Source: Streptomyces flaveolus (GTDB lineage: Bacteria > Actinomycetota > Actinomycetes > Streptomycetales > Streptomycetaceae). From it: a stretch of 64,000 nt of DNA. Position 1 is the stretch's first letter. Each line of letters begins with the position of its first letter. Below are positions 18,263 through 25,162 of this stretch, piece after piece. A model generated the notes under the pieces. That model was not told the origin of the DNA, did no database searches, and saw only the letters and a list, made by a program, of their open reading frames with translations. The translations under genes and the position numbers were made by a program. The DNA lies in contig NZ_BMRV01000009.1 of assembly GCF_014648815.1 (NCBI RefSeq), forward strand, positions 62,001 through 126,000. Direction: 5' to 3'.

Positions 18263-18309
18263 CGATTCCGCTCGCAGGCATGCGCCACCCGCCGACGCGA
18301 GCCGCACCA

Positions 18310-18963
18310 ATGTTTGATAAAAATCAGCTCATGCCTCTCATTCCCGAGGAGCCTCAGATTCACGAGAAGGCCCAGGGTCCCCGCGCCACTCCGGCCAGCG
18401 GCCGCACCGCGCCGACCCCCCGCCCCGTACCCGGCCCCCGTCCCGCGGCTCCGCCGCGCCCCGGTCGTCCCGGCCCTCTGCGGCCGACGCCTCCGGCGCA
18501 GCGCACTCCGCGCGACGCGGCTCCGGCCAAGCCCGGACCCTCGGGTCCGGCCGCTCCCGCCGCCACCCCGGCGGGCCCGCAGATCCAGCTGATCCCGGCT
18601 TCTCCCGAGGGCGCGCTCGACGCGGCCGAGGAAGCCGTGGACCTGCTGCTGGACTCGGGCCGCACCCCCGGTGACGTGCTGGTGGTCACCACCGGCGACC
18701 CGCACCCGTGGGCCGCCCACGAACTGTCCTTCGGCGATGCCGCCTACTGGGCGCAGCACGACGCGGGCGACGACGTCTTCTACGCGGACGCCGCCGTCGC
18801 CGACCGCGCCTCGGCGCGTCCCGTGGTCGTCGTCGCGCTCAACGGCGGCCCCGAGTCCGCAGCCGTCACCGCCCTGTCGGCGGCCCACTCGCGCGCGGGC
18901 GCCCTGCTGATCGTCTGCGGTGACCCGCAGCGGATCAACTCGGTGCTGGGCGCGAGCGCCTGA
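18310..18963 (+). CDS. hypothetical protein with helicase C-terminus-like domain
   Basis: About 217 residues if the ATG at 18310 is used; ATGs at 18280 and 18331 are in frame and none has a convincing ribosome site. The N-terminal half is a Pro/Arg/Ala-rich low-complexity region. The C-terminal 110 residues look like a small alpha-beta domain: Thr-Pro-Gly-Asp-Val-Leu-Val-Val-Thr-Thr-Gly-Asp, then Val-Val-Val-Val-Ala-Leu-Asn, then Ala-Leu-Ser-Ala-Ala-His-Ser-Arg-Ala-Gly-Ala-Leu-Leu-Ile-Val-Cys-Gly-Asp. That order recalls the C-terminal lobe of UvrD-type helicases without the ATPase lobe. I infer this by eye. It follows rnhB by 47 bp and may be cotranscribed. Confidence 0.65.
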   Translation: MFDKNQLMPLIPEEPQIHEKAQGPRATPASGRTAPTPRPVPGPRPAAPPRPGRPGPLRPTPPAQRTPRDAAPAKPGPSGPAAPAATPAGPQIQLIPASPEGALDAAEEAVDLLLDSGRTPGDVLVVTTGDPHPWAAHELSFGDAAYWAQHDAGDDVFYADAAVADRASARPVVVVALNGGPESAAVTALSAAHSRAGALLIVCGDPQRINSVLGASA

Positions 18964-19361
18964 GCCGTTCGCGTCACGGGCGCCGGGCCTCGGCCATGGA
19001 GGCCGGGCACGACGCCGGTGACCGCCGCGTCGGCACATGCACGGTGGCGGTACCCGCACGGTGGTGGCATCGGCGTGTCCCGGCGGCTGACGTCGGCCGG
19101 GCGCACCGCTGCCCGCCCGCGGTGCGCGGGCCAAGTCCCGCCGCAGTGCGGCCGGTCGGTGCGCCGCGCAGGACGGTGTGGGCGGGCGGTGCCGGGCGTA
19201 CGGACGGGCGTCGCGATGTACGGGTCGTGGCCGCCGTACGGCGATCCGGCCCTGTGGCGGTCTCAGGCGTAGTGGTCGTGTCAGGCAGGGAGCGGGCGGC
19301 GCCCAGTGTCCCGCACGGCTCCGGGGATGCACGGAACCGGCGCACCGGGCCGTCCCGTCGT
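18964..19361. other. 398-bp convergent intergenic region, no gene seen
   Basis: This lies between the hypothetical gene ending at 18963 and a leftward gene ending at 19362. Several frames are open because of the GC content, but none has a start with a ribosome site or a recognisable protein. Weak GC-rich stems (for example GGCCTC with GAGGCC near 18987) could terminate transcription. Confidence 0.4.
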
Positions 19362-19976
19362 TCAGCGGGCCGCCGCCCGGCGCAGTACGTCCGAGGCGAC
19401 ACCGCCGGTACGCGGCGGCGGAGGCGGTGACTCCGACGTGGCGAACGGCTCCGGCGCCGACTCCGCGTTGGGCCGGCGGCCGCCGCGGCCCTCGCCGAGG
19501 ACCTGCCACCCGTCACGGGTCAGCGTGATGTACGCCCCGCAGCGCAGCCCGTGCAACGTGCAGGCGTCACGCAGCCCCCACATCCACGCGCCGTCCTCCT
19601 CCGTCCAGCGCGCGTCGCCCTCACGGCAGTAGAGCAGTACAGCGGTGCGCACCGGAGTGCGGCGCCGCAGATCGTGCGGAATGACCCGGCGGAGCTGGGC
19701 CAGCAGCGCGTTGCGGAACATCCATCCGTCCGCCTGGGCGCGGCGGCTGGTGAACGAGGCGCTCGCGCGCAGCCGTTCGTCCGGATCGAGCACGGCCACG
19801 ATCGCGGTCGCCGGCTGGGGACGGTGCCGCGAGTGCAGTCCGCTGACGACCTCCCGCGGATTGCGCAGCAGCGGGATTCCGGCCGACGCCCACTCCGCGG
19901 GTTCGAGCAGGCGGGTGGCGGAGGCGGTGGACGGCGACAAAGATGCCGCCGAGGACGAGGCGAATCCGAAGGTCAC
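19362..19976 (-). CDS. conserved hypothetical protein
   Basis: A 204-residue protein from GTG 19976, preceded by a strong GGGAGGAAC ribosome site; the longer open frame to 20090 has none. I do not recognise a domain. It has an Ala/Ser-rich start, a central region with Ile-Val-Ala-Val-Leu-Asp-Pro-Asp-Glu and Ala-Val-Leu-Leu-Tyr-Cys-Arg-Glu-Gly-Asp strands, and a low-complexity Pro/Ala-rich tail. Met-Trp-Gly-Leu-Arg-Asp-Ala and Gly-Trp-Gln-Val-Leu-Gly-Glu suggest a globular fold. It is separated from recQ by 283 bp, in which TCCGATAA on the minus strand (20142-20149) resembles a WhiG -10 box without a clear -35. Confidence 0.6.
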   Translation of the reverse strand: MTFGFASSSAASLSPSTASATRLLEPAEWASAGIPLLRNPREVVSGLHSRHRPQPATAIVAVLDPDERLRASASFTSRRAQADGWMFRNALLAQLRRVIPHDLRRRTPVRTAVLLYCREGDARWTEEDGAWMWGLRDACTLHGLRCGAYITLTRDGWQVLGEGRGGRRPNAESAPEPFATSESPPPPPRTGGVASDVLRRAAAR

Positions 19977-20259
19977 GTTCCTCCCTTCGGCTACGCGCCC
20001 ACACTGCGGGCGGGGTCGGATTCGGGGGAGCGCGCACCGCAGTGAAGCCCTGCCGGGACACGGACGAGCCGTGCGGGGAGCGGACTTCAATTCTTCCTGT
20101 CGAACTGGGATGCGGCAACGAGCAATTGAGGCCGTCGACCGTTATCGGATGATGCGCGTTCTATATCCCTACCCAGAGAGGTGTCGGGCGACGCATGGGG
20201 CGCGGCGCCCCGAGCGACGCCGAATGACCCGGCCCGGCCGTGCCCGCGGCGGCGGGCGG

Positions 20260-22434
20260 TCAGCCCTGCACGGCCAGGACCAGTGGCAACACCCCCTGGG
20301 CGCCCGCGCGACGGAGCAGCCGGGCGGCGACCGCGAGGGTCCAGCCGGTCTCCGTGTAGTCGTCCACGAGGAGAACCGGACCCTCCTGCCCGCTGAGCGA
20401 GGCGGCCAGGGCGGGGGGCACCGCGAGCATGCCGTCGAGCGCCTTGAGCCGCTGTGCGCTGTTGCTGCGGGACACCGCCGGCGCTTCTCCCGTGTACTCG
20501 ACCGAGCCGAGCAGCGGCAGCCGGCCCACCTCCGCGATGCGCGCACCGAGCGAATGGATCAGCTGCGGGCGCGAGCGCGAGGCGACCGTCACCACGCCGA
20601 CCGGGCGCGGCGGGGCGTCGGCGGCGCCGGACGCCCAGCCACCCGGCCCCTTCGCCCAGTCGGCCAGCACCGTCACGACGGCCTTCGCGACATCGTCCGG
20701 CACCGGGCCGTCGGGAGCGTGCGCCGCCAGCAGCGGGCGCAGCCTGTTGCCCCAGCCGATGTCGGACAAGCGCCCCAAGGCCCGCCCCGGCGCCGCCTGT
20801 TCCCCGGCGGGGATACGGCCCTTCAGCTCTACGCCGATCGCCGGGAGGCCGGTCGGCCACATGCGGCGCGGCTCCACCTCGACGCCGGCCCGGCCCAGGT
20901 CGACCCGCGCGGCGTCCAGGGCGGCGGTGGAGGTGTCCGCCGTGAAGCGCGGGCCGGCGCAGTTGTCGCAGTGGCCGCAGGGCTTGGCGCCCTCGTCGTC
21001 CAACTGGCGCTGCAGGAACTCCATCCGGCACTCCGTCGTCGACGCGTAGTCGCGCATCGCCTGCTGCTCGGCCCGGCGCTGCCGCGCGACCCAGTCGTAC
21101 CGTTCGGCGTCGTACGTCCACGGCCGGCCGGTCGCGATCCAGCCGCCCTTGACCCGCTTCACGGCGCCGTCCACGTCGAGGACCTTGAGCATGGTCTCCA
21201 GACGAGAGCGGCGCAGTTCCACCAGCGGCTCCAGAGCGGGCAGCGACAGGGGGCGCTCCGCGCGGGCGAGGACGTCGAGGGTGCGGCGCACCAGGTCCTC
21301 GGCCGGGAAGGCCAGCGAGGCGAAGTACTGCCAGATCGCCTCGTCCTCCTTGCCCGGCAGGAGCAGCACCTCGGCGTGATCGACACCGCGTCCGGCGCGG
21401 CCGACCTGCTGGTAGTAGGCGATGGGGGAGGACGGCGAGCCGAGGTGCACCACGAAACCCAGGTCCGGCTTGTCGAACCCCATGCCGAGCGCCGAGGTGG
21501 CGACCAGGGCCTTGACCCGGTTGGCGAGCAGGTCGTCCTCGGCCTGCTGCCGGTCGGCGTTCTCGGTCTTGCCCGTGTAGGAGGCGACGGTGTGGCCGCG
21601 CTGCCGGAGGAAGGCGGTGACCTCTTCGGCGGCGGCCACCGTGAGTGTGTAGATGATCCCGGAGCCCGGCAGCTCGTGGAGGTGGTCGGCGAGCCAGGCC
21701 ATCCGGTGCGCGGCGTCGGACAGCTGGAGCACGTTCAGGCTGAGGCTCTCCCGGTCCAGCGGTCCGCGCAGCACCAGGGCGTCCGACGTGCCCCCGGTGC
21801 CCAGCTGCTCCGCGACGTCGGCGGTCACGCGCGCGTTGGCGGTGGCCGTCGTCGCCAGGACCGGCACGCCGGGCGCGAGATCGGTGAGCATCGTGCGCAG
21901 CCGCCGGTAGTCCGGGCGGAAGTCGTGGCCCCAGTCGGAGATGCAGTGCGCTTCGTCCACCACGAGCAGCCCGGTGGCGGCGGCGAGCTTGGGCAGCACC
22001 TGGTCACGGAAGTCCGGATTGTTGAGCCGCTCGGGGCTCACCAGCAGGACGTCCACCTCGCCCGCGGCGATCTCGTCCTGGACAGCGCCCCACTCCTCGG
22101 TGTTGGAGGAGTTGATGGTCCGGGCACGGATCCCGGCCCGGGCCGCGGCCTCGACCTGGTTGCGCATCAGCGCGAGCAGCGGGGAGACGATCACGGTGGG
22201 GCCGCTGCCCCGGTCCCGCAGCAGCGCCGTGGCCACGAAGTAGACCGCGGACTTGCCCCATCCGGTGCGCTGGACGACCAGGGCCCGGCGCCGGTCCGCG
22301 ACCAGCGCCTCGATCGCCCGCCACTGGTCTTCCCGCAGTCGGGCGGCGCCGGAGGGATCCCCGACGAGACGGGCGAGGACCGCGTCGGCCGCTGTCCGGA
22401 GGTCCGCGTTGTTCGTGTGCTCCATGCGTTCCAT
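20260..22434 (-). CDS. recQ: RecQ helicase fused to phosphoribosyltransferase-like domain
   Basis: A 724-residue RecQ-family 3'-5' helicase. Walker A (Arg-Thr-Gly-Trp-Gly-Lys-Ser) is at about 56-62, and the motif II/aromatic loop Asp-Glu-Ala-His-Cys-Ile-Ser-Asp-Trp-Gly-His-Asp-Phe-Arg is near 155. A zinc site with Cys and the pair Cys-Gly-His-Cys-Asp-Asn-Cys follows the helicase lobes. In place of an HRDC domain, the last 120 or so residues end in Val-Leu-Leu-Val-Asp-Asp-Tyr-Thr-Glu-Thr-Gly-Trp-Thr, the PRPP-loop signature of type I phosphoribosyltransferases. The start is the ATG at 22434, since sequence upstream of it is unlike the family. It is divergent from the DUF4192 gene. Confidence 0.92.
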   Translation of the reverse strand: MERMEHTNNADLRTAADAVLARLVGDPSGAARLREDQWRAIEALVADRRRALVVQRTGWGKSAVYFVATALLRDRGSGPTVIVSPLLALMRNQVEAAARAGIRARTINSSNTEEWGAVQDEIAAGEVDVLLVSPERLNNPDFRDQVLPKLAAATGLLVVDEAHCISDWGHDFRPDYRRLRTMLTDLAPGVPVLATTATANARVTADVAEQLGTGGTSDALVLRGPLDRESLSLNVLQLSDAAHRMAWLADHLHELPGSGIIYTLTVAAAEEVTAFLRQRGHTVASYTGKTENADRQQAEDDLLANRVKALVATSALGMGFDKPDLGFVVHLGSPSSPIAYYQQVGRAGRGVDHAEVLLLPGKEDEAIWQYFASLAFPAEDLVRRTLDVLARAERPLSLPALEPLVELRRSRLETMLKVLDVDGAVKRVKGGWIATGRPWTYDAERYDWVARQRRAEQQAMRDYASTTECRMEFLQRQLDDEGAKPCGHCDNCAGPRFTADTSTAALDAARVDLGRAGVEVEPRRMWPTGLPAIGVELKGRIPAGEQAAPGRALGRLSDIGWGNRLRPLLAAHAPDGPVPDDVAKAVVTVLADWAKGPGGWASGAADAPPRPVGVVTVASRSRPQLIHSLGARIAEVGRLPLLGSVEYTGEAPAVSRSNSAQRLKALDGMLAVPPALAASLSGQEGPVLLVDDYTETGWTLAVAARLLRRAGAQGVLPLVLAVQG

Positions 22435-22589
22435 ACAACAGGACGGGACTGACAGCCGGCGCGACGGGCGCGAGGCACGGGGAGGCGGCAGCCTGAACCG
22501 GGAGGGCCGGCCGCCTGGAGTGATGTGTCCCTGATTGAAGTTATCCACAGGGCAAAGCGGAACATCATGATCCGCGAGATCGTCGGGCC

Positions 22590-24107
22590 ATGACGAACCA
22601 CAGCGAAACGACTGGATCCGCGGAGAACGGCGACATCACCGGACCCGCCCTGGACCGGGCGGCACAGTCCTGCGACAGCCCCGGTGACGAGCCCCAGGTC
22701 ACCCTGCGCACCCCGGCGGAACTGGCGGACGCCCTGCCCTACCTGCTGGGATACCGCCCCGAGGACAGCATCGTCCTGGTCGCCCTGCGCGACAGGGACG
22801 GGCGGGGCCGGTTCGGCGGCCGGGCCCGCCTCGGCATCCCCGCGAACGAGGAGGACTGGCCGGGCGCGGCCGGGCAGCTGGTCCACGGCCTGGTGACCGG
22901 CAGCGAGCGCCGCGGGGCCCGGCCCGAGCAGATGGTCGCCTACCTCTGCCAGGAGCCCTCCCGGGGCGAATCCGGCCGGCAGGTGATGGAGCGCCTGCGG
23001 CCACTGGCCCAGAAGCTGCGCGTCGAGTGCGGCGCCCTCGACGTACCGGTGGTCGAGGCGCTGTGCATCTCGGACGGGCGCTTCTGGTCGTACTGCTGCG
23101 ACGACCAGACCTGCTGCCCCTCCGAGGGCGTCCCCATGGGACTGCCGGGCACGTCCGTGCTGGCCGCGGCGGCCACCTACGCCGGCATCCAGGTGCGTGG
23201 CTCGCTGCGCGAGCTGCGGGCCAGGCTGCTCCCGTGGGAGCACTCCGCGGCGCTCGAGCAGGAGGCGGCCCTGGACTCCGCCGGCATGACGATCGTCTCC
23301 CGGCTTCTCGACGACGCCAGGCGCGCGGACGTGGCCGAGGAGACCCTCGCCCTGGCCGAACGCGTCATGGGCCGCCTGGCCGATGCCCCTCCGGTGTCCG
23401 GCATGCCCGCGGAGGACCAGCGGGACGACCGGCTGCTCGGACACGACGAGGCCGCGGCCCTGATCCTCGGCCTCCAGGACCGTACGACCCGCGACCGGGC
23501 GGCGGCGTGGATGGAGGGTGACGAGGCGGGCCCCGCGCTGCGCCTGTGGCGAGCACTGGCCCGCCGCTGCGTCGGGCCGTACGGCGAGCACGCCGCCGCG
23601 CCCCTCACCCTCGCCGGATGGGTCGCCTGGTCCGTCGGCGACGAACTGGAAGCTCGAGAAGCCCTGGCCATGGCACTGGGCGCGGACTCGGACTACCTCT
23701 TCGCGAGGCTCCTGCACCAGGCCTGCAACGAGGGCCTCGACCCCGAGTCGGTCCGCCGCTGCCTGCGCGCCGAGCGCGCCGGGAGCAGGCGAGCCGAGTC
23801 GGACGACAGCGCGCCGGACGAGGCAGAGGGTGCCGACGGACCGGTACGCCGCGCGACGGCCGAAGACCCGACGGCGTCGGCGACGCATCCCGCCCATCGG
23901 CGCCGGACACGTTCGGGCACCGTGGTCGACGGGACCGCCCGTCGCCGCGTGAGGGCGCGGAGCGGCGAGCCGGGGGCGAAGGTGGTGCGTCCCCGGAATC
24001 CGGCGGGCGGCGCACGCCCCGGCGGGACCCGGCCGAGCCGTACGCGCCCTCGGGTCTCGGGTCAGGGGGCCACGGGTCCGGGGGAGCCTGGAACGGGAGG
24101 GGAGTAG
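22590..24107 (+). CDS. DUF4192 domain protein
   Basis: A 505-residue protein. The DUF4192 domain starts near residue 32 with Val-Thr-Leu-Arg-Thr-Pro-Ala-Glu-Leu, followed by Tyr-Leu-Leu-Gly-Tyr-Arg-Pro-Glu-Asp-Ser-Ile-Val-Leu-Val, and runs to about residue 390 through a helical region (Ala-Gly-Trp-Val-Ala-Trp-Ser and Asp-Tyr-Leu-Phe-Ala-Arg-Leu). The last 110 residues are a disordered Arg/Pro/Gly tail. The domain is common in actinobacteria and has no established biochemical function that I know of. A role beside RecQ cannot be claimed from adjacency alone. The ATG at 22590 lies near the end of a 155-bp shared promoter region. Confidence 0.85.
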   Translation: MTNHSETTGSAENGDITGPALDRAAQSCDSPGDEPQVTLRTPAELADALPYLLGYRPEDSIVLVALRDRDGRGRFGGRARLGIPANEEDWPGAAGQLVHGLVTGSERRGARPEQMVAYLCQEPSRGESGRQVMERLRPLAQKLRVECGALDVPVVEALCISDGRFWSYCCDDQTCCPSEGVPMGLPGTSVLAAAATYAGIQVRGSLRELRARLLPWEHSAALEQEAALDSAGMTIVSRLLDDARRADVAEETLALAERVMGRLADAPPVSGMPAEDQRDDRLLGHDEAAALILGLQDRTTRDRAAAWMEGDEAGPALRLWRALARRCVGPYGEHAAAPLTLAGWVAWSVGDELEAREALAMALGADSDYLFARLLHQACNEGLDPESVRRCLRAERAGSRRAESDDSAPDEAEGADGPVRRATAEDPTASATHPAHRRRTRSGTVVDGTARRRVRARSGEPGAKVVRPRNPAGGARPGGTRPSRTRPRVSGQGATGPGEPGTGGE

Positions 24108-24271
24108 GCGGCGAGACCGAACGGGCGGGCGGCACCGTCGGGTCGCCGATGGCCGGCGACCGACGGCTTGACCTGGCACGACGTGGCCCGCATGGTGCCG
24201 GGCCCCGGACGGTGGCCGCGGACGCCGCACCGCAGTGGATCAGCCACCGAAGCGGCCGATGGAGGGAGTGT

Positions 24272-24296
24272 TTATCGTCAGGCAGACGACTATGAT
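24272..24296 (+). promoter_or_regulatory. candidate NrtR-type operator overlapping a leaderless promoter
   Basis: Half-sites TTATCGTC (24272-24279) and GACTATGA (24288-24295) match at six of eight positions around an 8-bp spacer. The right half overlaps TATGAT (24291-24296), a -10 hexamer placing transcription start at or next to the ATG at 24303. There is no ribosome site, so the mRNA is probably leaderless and directly repressible here. Confidence 0.55.
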
Positions 24297-24302
24297 CGCC
24301 GC

Positions 24303-25061
24303 ATGCCCTACGACCCGTCAGCCTTTCCGCCCTTTGCCGTCACCGTGGACCTGGTCGTGCTGACCGTGCGACGCCACTCCCTGTGCGCGCTGGCGGTGCG
24401 CCGGGGCGAGCCGCCGTTCCAGGGGCGCTGGGCCCTGCCCGGTGGTTTCGTACGGGCCGACGAGGACCTGGCGCAGGCGGCGGCGCGGGAGCTGGTCGAG
24501 GAGACGGGGCTGCGCGTCCACGACCCCGCCGTGCCCGCCCAGGACAACGGCGCCCACCTGGAGCAGCTCGCGACCTACGGTGACCCGAAGCGCGACCCCC
24601 GGATGCGGGTGGTCAGCGTCGCGCATCTCGCGCTCGCCCCCGATCTGCCCGCGCCCCGGGCGGGCGGCGACGCCAGCAACGCGCGCTGGGCCCCGGTCGA
24701 GGAACTGCTCGAGCAGGGAGGGTTCGGCCATGAAGGCGAGCCGGTGGCGCCGCTCGCCTTCGACCACGCCCAGATCCTGGCGGACGGGGTGGAACGGGCC
24801 CGCTCCAAGATCGAGTACTCGTCGCTGGCCACCGCGTTCTGCCCGCCCGAGTTCACCGTCGGCGAGTTGCGCCGCGTCTACGAGGCGGTGTGGAGCGTGG
24901 CCCTCGACCCGCGCAACTTCCACCGCAAGGTGACGGGCACCCCGGGCTTCCTCGTGCCCACCGGCGGTACGACCACCCGCCAGGGCGGCCGTCCGGCCCA
25001 GCTCTTCCGAGCCGGCGGTGCGACGCTCCTCAACCCCCCGATGCTGCGCCCCGAGGTGTGA
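24303..25061 (+). CDS. NUDIX hydrolase with C-terminal winged helix (NrtR-like)
   Basis: A 252-residue protein joining two parts. The N-terminal NUDIX domain has an intact box (Gly-x5-Glu-x7-Arg-Glu-Leu-x-Glu-Glu-x-Gly-Leu, about residues 54-76), so it could still hydrolyse a nucleotide such as ADP-ribose. The C-terminal half (from about residue 175) has Ala-Thr-Ala-Phe-Cys-Pro-Pro-Glu-Phe-Thr-Val-Gly-Glu-Leu-Arg-Arg-Val-Tyr-Glu and Phe-His-Arg-Lys-Val, the winged helix of NrtR regulators of NAD metabolism. A dual enzyme-repressor sensing an NAD-related metabolite is likely. The candidate operator just upstream suggests autoregulation. No NAD biosynthesis gene is adjacent. Confidence 0.88.
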   Translation: MPYDPSAFPPFAVTVDLVVLTVRRHSLCALAVRRGEPPFQGRWALPGGFVRADEDLAQAAARELVEETGLRVHDPAVPAQDNGAHLEQLATYGDPKRDPRMRVVSVAHLALAPDLPAPRAGGDASNARWAPVEELLEQGGFGHEGEPVAPLAFDHAQILADGVERARSKIEYSSLATAFCPPEFTVGELRRVYEAVWSVALDPRNFHRKVTGTPGFLVPTGGTTTRQGGRPAQLFRAGGATLLNPPMLRPEV

Positions 25062-25162
25062 CGCCGGGGCTCGGACGGGCCCCGGCGCGAACGGCGAGCG
25101 ACAGTCGGCATGACCGAGCCGTTTACACCCGAAAAGCCGCATGATGCCCGAAAAGAAGAGTA

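Noticed and set aside
18996..19430. ORFs in the 18964-19361 gap
   Set aside because: Arg/Gly/Pro-rich translations in several frames, no ribosome site, overlapping the convergent gene end.
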